Notes under the pieces: model-generated
What the model was told of the DNA's origin: nothing
Seen by the model: the letters and a program-made list of their open reading frames with translations, nothing else
Database searches by the model: none
DNA from: Closterium sp. Naga37s-1
Lineage: Eukaryota; Streptophyta; Zygnematophyceae; Desmidiales; Closteriaceae
Direction of reading: 5' to 3'
NCBI GenBank assembly: GCA_947471745.1
Contig: CANJKZ010000425.1
Location: forward strand, 1,562,001 to 1,626,000
Length of the DNA: 64,000 nucleotides
Made by a program: the position numbers and the translations under genes
Shown here: positions 1 to 10,316 of the stretch, one piece after another
How positions within the stretch are numbered: position 1 is the stretch's first letter
Layout of the letters: the number at the start of each line of letters is the position of its first letter

Positions 1-42
1 GGAGGGACTAGTCCGCAGGACGAGTCCGCGGGACAAGTCCGA

Positions 43-274
43 GGGAGATCACTTCGTCTCCCTCCTCCTGGCCATGAAGCACAACGGGGCCGTGGACAAG
101 ACGCGGGCCGGCTTCATAGCGCTCACCCCTCTCTCAACCTCCCCTTGTCCCCCCCATCCACGCCCTCCTCTCCCCCCTCGTTCAGCAAGTGGGAGATCAC
201 TTCGTCTCCCTCCTTCTAGCCATGAAGCACAACGGGGCCGTCGACAAGACGCGGGCCGGCTTCATAGCGCTCAC
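43..274 (+). repeat. Direct duplication of an 84-bp exon segment (43-126 and 191-274)
   Basis: Positions 43-126 and 191-274 are two copies of the same coding segment, 148 bp apart. I count three differences, all synonymous in the THADA reading frame (Leu, Leu and Val codons). The second copy lies in the exon that opens at 186 after a pyrimidine-rich tract ending in cag. The first copy runs into that pyrimidine tract and so looks like an extra, probably unused, exon piece within the upstream intron. Confidence 0.85.
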
Positions 275-1624
275 AGACCGTCTGCTGCGCTGCCCTTCCC
301 CCGCCCTCAACGCCCTCCCGCGCTCCTGGCTCACCACACTGCAGCGCCGCCTCACTGCACCGCACCAGACCCTCACCGACCTCATCCGCCGCTCTGCTGG
401 CCTGCCCGCTGCGTTCCTGGGGTTGTTTCTGGGCGAGCCCCAGGGGGCGCCGAAAGTGCTGCTGCCCCGTGCTGTGGCATGGCTGCTGGAGGTGGTGGGG
501 GGGGCGGAGAGACGGGGTGGGGTGGGGAGAGACGCGGAGGGTGTGGGGGATGGTGCAGAAGTGGAAGGAGGGGCAGGAGGGGAAGAGTGGAAAGGTGGGC
601 GTGCAGAGCAGGCAGGAGAAGCGCTGGTGCCAGGACCAGCAACAGTAGCACCAGGGGTGCAAGCTGCAGCAACAGCACCAGCACTGTCCCTCAAGGCACG
701 AGAGGAGGGAGTGGTAGCAGCGGTGCACGCATGGAACGTGCTGCGCCTGGCCTTCCACGACACCCACCTTGCCACTGACACCTCCGCCTTCTGCTCCCCT
801 GCTCTCCAAGCCGCCGTCGCCGCCGCCCGCTCGCCGCACTGGGAGGTGCGCAACGCAGGCGGGCTGTGCCTGGTGGCACTGCTGCACCGCATGCTGGGCT
901 TTAAGAACGTGCCCCGGGCGGGGCGGCCGTGGGCGCGGGAGCAGGTGGTGTGCAAGCAGACAGCGAGGCAGAGCATGACAGCAGTGGAGTTCTTCCTGCG
1001 CTACCCTCATCTGCACGCCTTCTTCCTCCGCCACCTCCGACAGGCTGCGCTCGCCTTCCTGCCTTCTGCTGAGATCCCCCCTGCTGACGTTTCCCCCTCC
1101 CCCACCGCCACCACCAGTGCCAGCGCCACCACCTCCGCTTCTTCCACCTCCTCTTCCCCCGCCTCCTCCCAGCCGCTGCATCCCGCCCTGGGCCCCGCGC
1201 TCATCCTGCTCTCGCGCCTCAAGCCCTCCACCCTCACCTCCCCCTCGCCCTCCTCCTTCCTCTCCCCCTCCGCCTTCGTGCCGGCCGTCTCGCTCTGCGC
1301 CGCCCACCCCCGCATGCACATCCGAGAGCTCGCCGCCCGCGCGCTCGTGCCCATTGTGGCCTCCACGGAAGTTTCCGGGATGCTGCTGAAGCTGGCACGC
1401 AGTCTACCAAAGGAGTGGGGAAGAAGGGGTGGGATGGTTGGGATGGATGGTGGTGAGGAGGGACGAAGTGAGAAGGAAAGTGAGGAGCAAAAGGAGAAGG
1501 AATGTGAGAAGGGAGATGAAGGTGAGGGCGGGAGGGGAGGTGCAGGTATGGGGTACAATGCGGTGCATGGTGTGCTGCTGCAGATGCGCCACCAGCTTGC
1601 CGCCTACTGGGTTGCCGGCACTGG

Positions 1625-1656
<32 letters not shown>

Positions 1657-4277
1657 GGGGAGGGGAGGGGGCCAGCAGGGCAGCAGACGTGCAGGAGGTG
1701 CTGCAGGCGCTGCAGCAGCGGCGGTGGCTGGGCGACCCCCTCGCTTGCTGCTGCCCCAGTGTGGTTGCAGAGTATCTCACCGTCTCCCACCTTCTCCTCT
1801 CCTCCGCGCTCCACGCCTCCCCTCCCCTCTCCGCCCTCCTCTCCTCCGCCCTCCACTCCTCCACCTCGCTGTCCTCCCCTCCCCTCTCCACCCCTCTCCC
1901 CACCGCCCCTCACCCCTCTGCACCACCCCTCACCCCAATGGTTCAAGCCACAGCAGCCGCCTTCCTCCCGCTAGCCCTGCGTGCCTTCTCCTTCCACCCG
2001 CCTCTCCGTTTCACCATCCTCGACCCCACAGCCCTCGCTCTCAGGCAAACCGCCGCCTCTCTGCTCCTCTCCCCAGAAGCTGTGTGCCTGGCAGGCCGAG
2101 GCCTGTGGGAGGGGCTGGGTGCTGTGGAGGGGGATACGAGGCGAGAAGCAGGGGTGGGAGAGGGCGGGGTGTGTGGCAGTGCGGATGCGTTTTGGCAGGT
2201 GGTGCTGTCAGCAGTGCAAGACCCCTGTCGAGACGTGCAACTGTCAGCTCTCCGCTCCCTCTCCCACCTCTTCGCCTCCCCTTGCTTGCTCGCGCCGCTG
2301 CTGTCACCGCTCCAGACCGCGCCTCACCGCAGCAGCAGCGGAGAGGGCGGAGTGGGGGCGGTGCTGCTGGCGGTGGTGCAGGGGGTGCAGCAGGAGAGGC
2401 GGGTGCACAGGCGGGACGAGATGAGGTGCCGGCGGCTGCTCAAGGTGCTGCTGCCCGCCCTCTCCCTGCCCTCCCTGCAGCCCCTCCTGCTGCCTCTGCT
2501 TCCCTTTGCTCTGCTGCCTGGAGAACCACCGCTGGCAGGGACAGCAGAGGAGAGGCAACCTGATGGCCCCTCCCACGTGCCTGACAGCACTGCAGCTAGC
2601 AGCGATAGGAGCGGGTGTGCAGCGCTGTGGGCGGTGGTGCTGGAGATATTTGAGACGGCGCGCGTGCTGAAAACGAGGGAGGCGGCGCTGAGTTGCCTGG
2701 GGCACTGCTTCCGCCTTCTGCTCTCCCAGCATGGCCGCCTGGCCGGGTGTGGACTGGAGCAGCAACAGCTGCAAGGTGCCTGGCAGCAGGAGGGCGCGAA
2801 GCAGTCAATGGAGGGGGTGTTGACTTCAGGAGACTTTTCCCTGGGTCAGGGCCGAGGTACGGGGAACCTGCTGCAGCTGGCTGCCACGTGGCTGCAGCTG
2901 ATTGGCGAGCAAAGTGCAGCGCACCGGCCAGTGAGTGTGCGGCGGGCGGCAGCGGAGGCGGTGGTGTCGTCAGGACTGCTGCTGGAGGTGGGTAGAGTGG
3001 GGCACGTGCTGCGCTGTGAAGCAATGGGAGTGGAGGGAGAGGAGGGAAAAGAGGGAGCAGAGGGTGGGGAAGGAGGGGAGGGTGCAGTGATGGAGTATGC
3101 GAGGGTGGTGGTGCGTGCATGGCTGACAGTGATTAGAGTGATGGAGGATGAGGATGAGACGCTTCGCAAGTCCCTCGCCACTGCTGTCCTCACCATCACC
3201 ACCACTGCCGCTGCCGACGCCGCACACCCACACGCACCACCCACTACAGCAGCAGTGTCATCGGCCTTTGTGCCGGCACAAGTGGAGCGGGCAGTAGAGG
3301 CAGCACTGGCACACGTGTCGCTGTGCCTGCGCGCCTGCCCGCCCGCCCTGCTGCCCGCACACCTGGCAGCCTGGGTGCTTCACCCCGACTTTGTCTCCCC
3401 CTCGGGCTTTCAGCGCCTCACTGCCTTGGACCGCCTGGGAGATGAGCTGGTGGGTGAGGAGGATGAAGAGGAGGAGCAGGAGGAGGAGAGTGCAGCAGAG
3501 AGTGAGAGGAGGGATGGGGAAACGAGACCAGGAGAGGAAGGAGCAGTGGCAGCAGTGCGGGCAGTGCCGGGGTTTGTGCGGAGGCTGTTTGACCGAGAGG
3601 TTGATAACCACCACGAGGAGCCCTTGCTGCTCGCACACCTCTGCTGCCTGCACCTGCACCAAGCGCTGCAGCACTGCCCGCCCTCCCCTGCGCTCCTCAG
3701 AACAATCACCACCTGGAAATTGGTCTTTGCAAGAAGGTTTTTCACCGAGGCTGCCCAAGCTGCCCGGCTGTGCAAGTCGATGAAATGGGTGGGCGGGCCG
3801 ACGTTTCACCAGGACTCTTTTTCTGCCCTGATTCGGCCGCTTCTTGGGTTGTGGGCGCTTAGCAAAGTGTCGTTCTCGGGAGCTGGGCGTGTCGAGTGTC
3901 TTGCACTGGGTTGGAGAAATATGAGCAGAGAGGAGTGTGAAAAGGAGTGTGTCGAGAGCAGCAGTGGGGATGGGAGTGAGTGCACGGCAGCAGTGAGTGC
4001 GTTGCAAGCAACAGCCGAGGATGTGCGGAGGACAAGGAAGCTGGTCAAGGCAGCTGCGAGGAAGCTGCAGGAGATGCCTGTGAATCCCATCCTGCAGAGT
4101 GTGCTCTCAGATGTGATGCGGGCGAATGCTGATGATGATGCTGATGATGATGCTGTTGATGATGCTGATGATGATGCTGGTGCCAGGGAGAGGGGTAGGA
4201 AGGGGATGCGTTGGGAGAAGGATGTGCTGTGGTGTGATCCGCTTTTCCTCTTGCATGCACAGTCGTACGGCATGTGA
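186..4277 (+). CDS. THADA/TRM732-type armadillo-repeat protein (DUF2428), 3' part of gene
   Basis: This is the last 1363 codons of a large HEAT/armadillo-type protein of the THADA/TRM732 family. The yeast member partners the Trm7 2'-O-methyltransferase that modifies the tRNA anticodon loop. The exon opens at 186 with Gln-Val-Gly after an acceptor-like cag; the in-frame GTG at 189 is not a start, and the N-terminal half lies before the window. Family signatures, numbered from the first visible codon, are MKHNGAVDKTRAGF (about 13-26), a DUF2428-like stretch RRSAGLPAAFLGLFL (about 68-82), HDTHLATDTSAFCSP (about 191), HWEVRNAGGLC (about 219) and the C-terminal FDREVDNHHEEPLL (about 1135). Plant homologues are about 2100 residues. 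Low-complexity inserts are frequent: Gly/Glu-rich segments, ten glutamines at 1626-1655 and a GAT-repeat Asp/Ala tail near 4128-4185. I see no required intron in this stretch. Confidence 0.85.
1626..1655 (+). repeat. CAG trinucleotide run (10 units) coding polyglutamine
   Basis: Ten perfect CAG codons lie inside the THADA-type exon, in frame, giving ten Gln residues in a low-complexity insert. The run is uninterrupted and so is likely length-polymorphic. Confidence 0.9.
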
Positions 4278-4781
4278 TCAAAAGCTACTAAGGTGGTTGC
4301 TTCATTAAAGCGACGGTGCACATTTGCCACCCAAAACCCAGAAACCTGGCGAACTGTTACTGCGGATGGAAAGTGTCCGCACGAAATCCTGGTTTTCGCC
4401 AGCCAGCACTTTCGCGCTGGCAAGCCTGGTTCAAAAAAAAAACTTCTGAACCCAACACTGCCAAAAGTTGCCCGTCGCTTTAACAACAACTGAGGTCTGA
4501 AGTTAATTTTGCAAGTGTGTTAATTTGGGCTCGTTTTTTATCCCAGTTTTTCCTTCTCAACCGGGACGTACCGTATATCAAACCGGTTCAGCCCACACCA
4601 CTGGAATTTCTTGAAGCTTCCGTTCAGCGCCACGAGCAAGCTGATCAATCGTGTCATCAGCCATTCCCATTTCTCATTACAGTCCACCTTCACATCTCAA
4701 TTCTCAACGCAGCTCAAACTCTTCCGGAGGCACTCAGCGCCGCGGGAGATATACCTCTTTTGAGTAGCGGTGTGCGACGTC
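4278..4781. other. Intergenic: THADA-type 3' flank and ABP1 5' flank
   Basis: No coding signal. It should contain the 3' UTR of the upstream gene (an ATTAAA-like hexamer lies near 4303) and the promoter and 5' UTR of ABP1. A GC-rich hairpin-like stretch (gccagc...gctggc) lies near 4400-4424. Confidence 0.5.
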
Positions 4782-6709
4782 ATGGCTCCGATTGTCGCCC
4801 GGGACTCCGTTCGCGTCGCCGTGCGACAACCCGTCGTCGCGCTGCTTCTTGCGCTATCGCTTGCGGCATCGCCAATCATGGTCGCTGCTGACGCGTCAGC
4901 GGCTGACGGGACACAGCATTCACCCGCGGAAACAGCGGAAGCGGCTTCCGCAGCAGCGCAACCAGCGGACGCGGAGGGAGCAGGCGCAACCGGCGCAGCA
5001 GCGGAATCTGCAGCGGGCTCACCAGCGGAAGCGGCGTCGGAAGCGGTAGTGGCGGCGGATCCCGAGCCGTACTGCGAGGACCTGTCGCGCGGCCCGTTGG
5101 TGCGCGAGATTCGAACTCTGTACCAGGACAGCTACGGCATGGAGGGCGTGGCGGTGATCACGCTGGGCGGCAAGGTGCAGCACGGGCTGAAACACGTGGA
5201 GGTGTTTATGATGACGTTCGCGCCTGGTGCTAAGACCCCCATTCACTCGCACCCGCAGGTGAGGCATGATGGCCCCCATACGCTCTCACCCATATGCTCA
5301 CACAGCCACCAGTGCAGGCGTTCGTCGTTCTGTTTGGACCGATCCGCCACGTTTCAATTCCTCTCTTGCAAGCACGACATGGCTGTGTGACTGGCCGGCA
5401 TGTACGTGGTGTGGTGTGCGCCGCTCATTGCATCCTGCGTGCCACTCATTGTTTGCTGTGTGCCGTGTGCTGCTTGTGCTCGGCTGCTTGTTGGTGGCGT
5501 GGTGGCGGTGACAGGAGGAGGTGGTGGTGTTCACGCGCGGAGAGGGCAAGGTGTGGGTGGTGGAGGAGAAGAAGACAGAACCGTCCGCCCATGCAGTCAA
5601 GCGCAACACCACCGTCACCTTCCAACCCAAGGCCCTACACCAGGTACGCTACATACTCTGTGCCAGGTGAATGCTGTGCCAGGTGTATGCAGTGCCAGGT
5701 GAATTGCCTGGCCAGGGAGTGCCAGGTGAATGCTGTGCCAGGTGAATGCTGTGCCAGGTGAATGCTGTGCCAGGTGAATGCTGTGCCAGGTGAATGCTGT
5801 GCCAGGTGAATGCTGTGCCAGGTGAATGCTGTGCCAGGTGAATGCTGTGCCAGGTGAATGCTGTGCCAGGTGAATGCTGTGCCAGGTGAATGCTGTGCCA
5901 GGTGAATGCTGTGCCAGGTGAATGCTGTGCCAGGTGAATGCTGTGCCAGGTGAATGCTGTGCCAGGTGAATGCTGTGCCAGGTGAATGCTGTGCCAGGTG
6001 AATGCTGTGCCAGGTGAATGCTGTGCCAGGTGAATGCTGTGCCAGGTGAATGCTGTGCCAGGTGAATGCTGTGCCAGGTGAATGCTGTGCCAGGTGAATG
6101 CTGTGCCAGGTGAATGCTGTGCCAGGTGAATGCTGTGCCAGGTGAATGCTGTGCGAGAGGAATGTGCTCATAAGCTATGCACTCTGCTCCCTACAATCCC
6201 CTTCAAACCTCTCCTCCTATAAGCCGTCTCATGCCACCCTGCTAGCTTCCCGCCCACAGTTTCCCCCCTCTCATTCCCCTCCACACCCTCCCCCCTGTGT
6301 GTCTCAGATTGTGAATGACGGCAAGGAGGAGCTGCAGCTGATAGCATCGTACTCCAAGCCGCCCCACAAGATGGCGGTGCACGCCACGTGGCAGACCCCC
6401 CGCAAGGACGCTGAGAGCGCTGGCCGGGCGACTTGGGACGCGTGCGTGATGCGAGAGGGCGAGGGGGGTGAGGCGGTGGAGGGGGAGAGAGGGGAGGAGA
6501 GGGAGCAAGGGGGTGTGGAGACAGCTGCCAGTGGGGAGGCTGCTTCTAGTGGGGAGGCTGGTGCTGGTGCAGCAGCTGGGGGGAATGTGGTGGGGGAAGA
6601 TGTGACAGCGAGGGCAGAGGAGGAGGAGCTGAGAAGGGACTTAGAGACGGATGGTGGAAGAGGGGAGGAGGTAGCAGGATCGTCACAGGAGGTGAAGGAT
6701 GAGCTGTAG
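4782..6709 (+). CDS. ABP1: Auxin-binding protein 1 (ABP1)-type ER-luminal cupin
   Basis: Three exons, 4782-5258, 5515-5643 and 6308-6709, all phase 0, give 335 residues. The start is the ATG at 4782, followed by a hydrophobic signal peptide (about residues 16-35, LLLALSLAASPIMVAA). An Ala/Glu-rich spacer comes next, then an ABP1 cupin domain (about 95-255). The domain opens with a Cys in PYCEDLS, followed by SYGMEGVAVITLGGKV and MMTFAPGAKTPIHSHPQEEV. The metal ligands of known ABP1 are present: His-x-His-x3-Glu in HSHPQEE and the later His in ALHQ. The C-terminal Cys in WDAC matches the known disulfide partner. The chain ends in KDEL, the ER retention signal. About 75 Gly/Glu-rich residues separate WDAC from KDEL, where land-plant ABP1 has only about 5-10. 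Intron 2 carries a large minisatellite. Known family role: binds auxin in ER or apoplast; activity here is inferred. Confidence 0.9.
5659..6150 (+). repeat. 16-bp minisatellite in ABP1 intron 2 (about 30 units)
   Basis: The unit is gtgccaggtgaatgct. From 5719 to 6150 there are about 27 almost identical copies; three diverged copies precede them. The array starts about 15 bp after the exon 2 donor at 5644. Every unit contains CAG|GTGAAT, a good 5' splice-site match. There are no spacers, so it is not a CRISPR array. Confidence 0.95.
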
Positions 6710-7356
6710 GTGATGCACACACACATGCGTCAACATTGGGAGACGTCCCACCCACACCTAGACTGAGCATTGGCCTTATGAAACTGGTTTTTAAATTAAT
6801 TTTTATGCACACAACCTAGGCTGAGCTGCATACTGGGCCATTCTTTCAGTTCAGGCTTCTACAGGTATTCTCCCCCCATAGAATGATACGGTACCAGGGA
6901 AGGGAGTGCAGTGCACAGAGATGCATTTGCTTGCTGCCCAAGACTTGCTGTGCTGTTCGCACAGCCCAAGCACCAGTGTTGTTCCAGGTAGACATGCTGG
7001 AGAGGGTTTAGCAATGCAAGGCAAACATTCCTTTGGCCATCATATGGTATGTTCCTGCACATTGGTCAGCCTCCATTGTACTTCTATTTGTGAGGCCGAT
7101 GCACACCTATAATGATGGCGGTGCTGAGAGCACCCTGCTACTCACGCAGAACCCTCTGAGTGAGTGAGCGCCTAAGTACGAGTGTCCATGTTTGAGTGAG
7201 TGAGTCTGAGGGAGTGAGTGTGACGTGAGTGGGTGTGAGTGCAAGTGAGTTTGGCTCTCGGAAGAGGGGAAGCTTGTGCTCAGAGACGCCTCTACTGGGG
7301 TTTAAAAAATGCGAGCTCTATAATAGATTATCTCAAGTACAACAGTGCGACACGGA
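6710..7356. other. Convergent 3' flanks of ABP1 and atpG
   Basis: No coding signal. A GTGAGTGA-rich low-complexity stretch occupies about 7157-7250. The region should hold the two 3' UTRs; no clear polyadenylation signal stands out. Confidence 0.5.
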
Positions 7357-8085
7357 TCACGCCTTGAAGGGAATGACCTTGTTCACGATCTCGTCACTGA
7401 GTGCAGACACCTGCGAGTCGAGGCTCTTGAGGGTCGCCACCTTCTGCGTCTCGAGGTTGGCGAGCGACGACTCGAGCTCCTTCTCGATGCGCACCCGGTA
7501 CGCCTGCAGCTTCGCGTCAAGCTCGGCAGCCACCTCCTTCTTCATCGCGTTCATTTGCCCTGACGCCTCCGCGCGAGCCGCCTTGATGAGCGCCTCGGCC
7601 TGGCTCTGCAGGTCCTTAATCTCGCCCGAGTTGTCCCTCACGCCGATCAGCTTCTTCCTGATTTCCTCGTCGCGGGAATCCATGACAGTGGAGACCGGCT
7701 TGAACCAGATGGTATCGAGAGCAACCATGAGGAGGAGGAACTGAACGACGATAATGGGGAGGGTCAGGTTGAAATCGAAGATCTTTCCCTTCTCCTCCTC
7801 AGCGAACGCTGGCATGGCGATCATCGCATTCATCGCAATGATCGCAGCGTGGTGCATCTGCCTCGTCGCCTTCTCGCCGAAGATTCCCTCGACGACGGAT
7901 GACGCGGCGGACGCGACGGAAGAGCTGCTGACGGCCTTCTCCTGCCTGGCCTCCGCGACCAACCTAGCGGCCCTCACGACTGACGGAAGCTTCGCAGCCG
8001 AACGAAGGCTCTTTCCGCCGACAAAGGCGGTGTTGAGGCTCCTCACGGAGAGGGTGGTGGCCATGGTGGAAGCGACGGCAGCCAT
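7357..8085 (-). CDS. atpG: Chloroplast ATP synthase CF0 subunit b' (subunit II), nuclear-encoded
   Basis: One exon, 242 residues, start ATG at 8085. Residues 1 to about 90 form a Ser/Ala/Arg-rich chloroplast transit peptide. An Ala-rich thylakoid-transfer segment follows, ending in PAFA, after which EEEKGKIFDFN begins the likely mature protein. One membrane helix (PIIVVQFLLLMVALDTIWF, about 109-127) is followed by KPVSTVMDSRDEEIRKKL and a long charged helical stalk to the C-terminus. This matches subunit b', which with subunit b forms the peripheral stator linking CF0 to CF1 in the thylakoid ATP synthase. Length and layout are normal for the plant and algal nuclear gene, and it lacks introns unlike most neighbours. 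It is transcribed away from the secreted-protein gene at 9040. Confidence 0.95.
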   Translation of the reverse strand: MAAVASTMATTLSVRSLNTAFVGGKSLRSAAKLPSVVRAARLVAEARQEKAVSSSSVASAASSVVEGIFGEKATRQMHHAAIIAMNAMIAMPAFAEEEKGKIFDFNLTLPIIVVQFLLLMVALDTIWFKPVSTVMDSRDEEIRKKLIGVRDNSGEIKDLQSQAEALIKAARAEASGQMNAMKKEVAAELDAKLQAYRVRIEKELESSLANLETQKVATLKSLDSQVSALSDEIVNKVIPFKA

Positions 8086-9039
8086 TGCAGCGAATCACCT
8101 AGTCAGGCGTGGAGACTAGAGCAAAGCGTGATGCCTGAAGAGCTGCAGCAAGAGAAGGTTGAGGTGAGAGCAGCAGCAGCAGCAGCAACGGTGCTGGTGG
8201 TGGGTGGGAGGGAAGGGAAGGCACGAGACGATGGATGGGGGGAAAGGAGATCCCAAGGGTAACAGAGGCGCTGAGGGCTGGTGGGGGTGGTGGGGGTGGT
8301 GGGCGGGATCGGGGATGCGGGGAGGGCGGGAAGGTGAAAGCTGGCAGGCGAGAAGTCGGGAAAGCGGAAGTGCAATGCGCGGGGAACGCGGTGAAGCCCC
8401 TGAAGTTGCCGAAAGTCACCAGTCGGAAGGCATTTGGAAGAATCGTTTGTGGCGGAGGGTGGTGTGCGGGAGGCGGAGCCCTATCCGCCAGTAAGCCACG
8501 TAAGAAGAAACCAGCGCTGAGATCTTGCCATCTGGAGTGGGCTCTTTGACGAATGTCGCTACGAGAGGCTCTTTTGCTGGTTACCATTCATCATGCCACG
8601 CAGGCATGGCAAGCATTTCTGCCACACAGGAAAAAAGATCTGGCGCAATTACTAATTTTACGACACCACATATATATTTCACGATACGCAATGTACACCG
8701 TTTTCGAGGATGCCGAAACTCGAAACCAACTTTTATGCGGAACAGCGGTTGGCAACCCCTAGCAGGAGACCAACCGTCCCCTTCTGACGCAACCTCCACT
8801 TGCTCCTCTCGCAACCCTCACGAGTCGCCATTTCACATGAATTCGCATCTTCCTTCTTGGCTTCAACGAGCCGCGTCTCAGCACGATTCGGCGATTCCAC
8901 TGAGCCCAAGGATGCATAAGAAGGCTTGCTTAGGGCTAGAGTCATCAATGGGAACACATCAACTCTTCTGGACGATATCCCAATTCTTCTGTGCATCCAC
9001 TCCGTTTTAGCGATCTCCTTAGCTTTTTGGCCACGAATC
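8086..9039. promoter_or_regulatory. Shared upstream region of divergent atpG and secreted-protein genes
   Basis: A 954-bp non-coding interval lies between two divergent starts, so both promoters should be here. A short GCA run near 8168-8189 and G-rich tracts to 8330 fit an atpG 5' UTR. I cannot assign individual promoter elements. Confidence 0.4.
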
Positions 9040-9582
9040 ATGGGTCTCCGCTCGGTACGCGTGGCGCTGCTGTGCGCGGTGGTGGTGGCGCTCAGCCTCG
9101 GCGGGGGGAAGCAGGGCGCGGAGGCGATCGCGGGCAGTGACCTGACGAAGCCGTTCGAATGCGACAAGAACAGCGACTACGGCATGTGGTTCCGGTACAC
9201 GTGCGTGTGCGCGTCCATGCAGGCGAATGATGTGGGAATCTACTGGGAGCCCGCAGTCAACGTGAGCATCGGCGTCACTTGCCCAGGCCCCAACCAGGCG
9301 GCGTTCGGGCGCATGGCGTTCGGCAACAAGTGGCTGGAGTCCGTGGGGTACAGCTCCTGGGTAACCGAGCTCATGCGCTGCGCGCGCCAGCCCTACCGCG
9401 GCGACGGCCGGCAGCTCTGCTACATCTCCAACATCCGCGGGCGCTTCAAGGAGCTCTTCGTGGGCAACGGGTACGTGCCGCCCGGCGGCAAGGTCAACGG
9501 CCGCCCCTGGAACTGGAACCCCGAGCCGCCTTACATCGGCAACAACTGGCGCTCCTGGGCCTGGGATGAGAAGCCGTACTAA
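9040..9582 (+). CDS. Small secreted protein of unknown function, six mature cysteines, Trp-rich end
   Basis: Single exon of 180 residues; the start is the ATG at 9040, because upstream in-frame codons give no better signal peptide. Residues 5-30 form a signal peptide (VALLCAVVVALSLGG, then AEAIA). The mature part has six Cys (FEC, YTCVC, VTC, RCA, QLCY), consistent with three disulfides. The C-terminal 45 residues are rich in Gly, Pro, Asn and Trp (PWNWNPEPPYIGNNW, then WAWDE). There is no membrane segment and no retention signal, so it is probably apoplastic or mucilage/wall-associated. I do not recognise the family. It is transcribed divergently from atpG, and an AATAAA lies at 9804-9809. 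Confidence 0.75.
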   Translation: MGLRSVRVALLCAVVVALSLGGGKQGAEAIAGSDLTKPFECDKNSDYGMWFRYTCVCASMQANDVGIYWEPAVNVSIGVTCPGPNQAAFGRMAFGNKWLESVGYSSWVTELMRCARQPYRGDGRQLCYISNIRGRFKELFVGNGYVPPGGKVNGRPWNWNPEPPYIGNNWRSWAWDEKPY

Positions 9583-10316
9583 CCAGTCGCCTGCTGCCTG
9601 CTGCCGGGTGCACTCTCTCACACACACGCATGCAGTTGTGCCAGACACGTGGATATGTGCAGGGCTGGGGGGTGTTAGGCGGAACGGCGGTGGTAGGGGA
9701 TTGGATAGACCGGGATTGGATAGGGGACTGTGGTCCGGGTGGACGGGGTGTGTTGGTTTGGTAGCTGATAGGCAAGGACACATGGTGAAGGCATGCGTGT
9801 AGGAATAAAGTATTGACGTGTGTGGATGCTTAGTTGGGATACAGTATGGATCTTCTGCAGGACACTTGATTCCACTCCACTACAGAATAGTGCAATATGG
9901 AGGTTTTTGTACAAATTGCACTCAGGCAGTGAAACATCACACTTCTGACACCTTTCAATTCGCAGTTTCGCAACTAAACGAGCCTTGCTTGATGGAGGAT
10001 TTTGGTGTGGAAATGCCTAGTTTCCGTAGCTAGCAATACAGCTCCGACGTGCAATCCTCGTTGTGATCCACAGCGTGATAGCTTGGATCCAAAACTCCAG
10101 CAATATACCTCGATATCATGTACCCAAGCTGTAATTGATGTCCCTTGCTGAATACTGTTGCTGTACGAGCCATAGCTTGTGGTCCAACAACTTGCATTAG
10201 ATGTTTTATTAATTACTGTAGATACGGTATATCAAACCTGAGGTCTGGCAAGCCTATTCCAGGTCTAGAGTTGCACGAGTAGTGTCACCTTCTCAGCAGC
10301 AGCTCACTCACACAGA
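9583..10316. other. Convergent 3' flanks of the secreted-protein and TIC100 genes
   Basis: No coding signal. An AATAAA hexamer at 9804-9809 is a plausible polyadenylation signal for the upstream plus-strand gene. The rest is AT-richer and unremarkable. Confidence 0.5.

Noticed and set aside
197-3120. Antisense ORFs of 150-370 residues opposite the THADA-type exon
   Set aside because: High GC leaves antisense frames open; the sense frame carries the conserved motifs.
5659-6150. CRISPR-like array
   Set aside because: Units are contiguous 16-bp tandem copies with no unique spacers, inside an intron of a eukaryotic gene.
4782-6709. Germin-like protein
   Set aside because: The cupin has ABP1-specific blocks, the ABP1 Cys pair and KDEL, and lacks germin box sequences.
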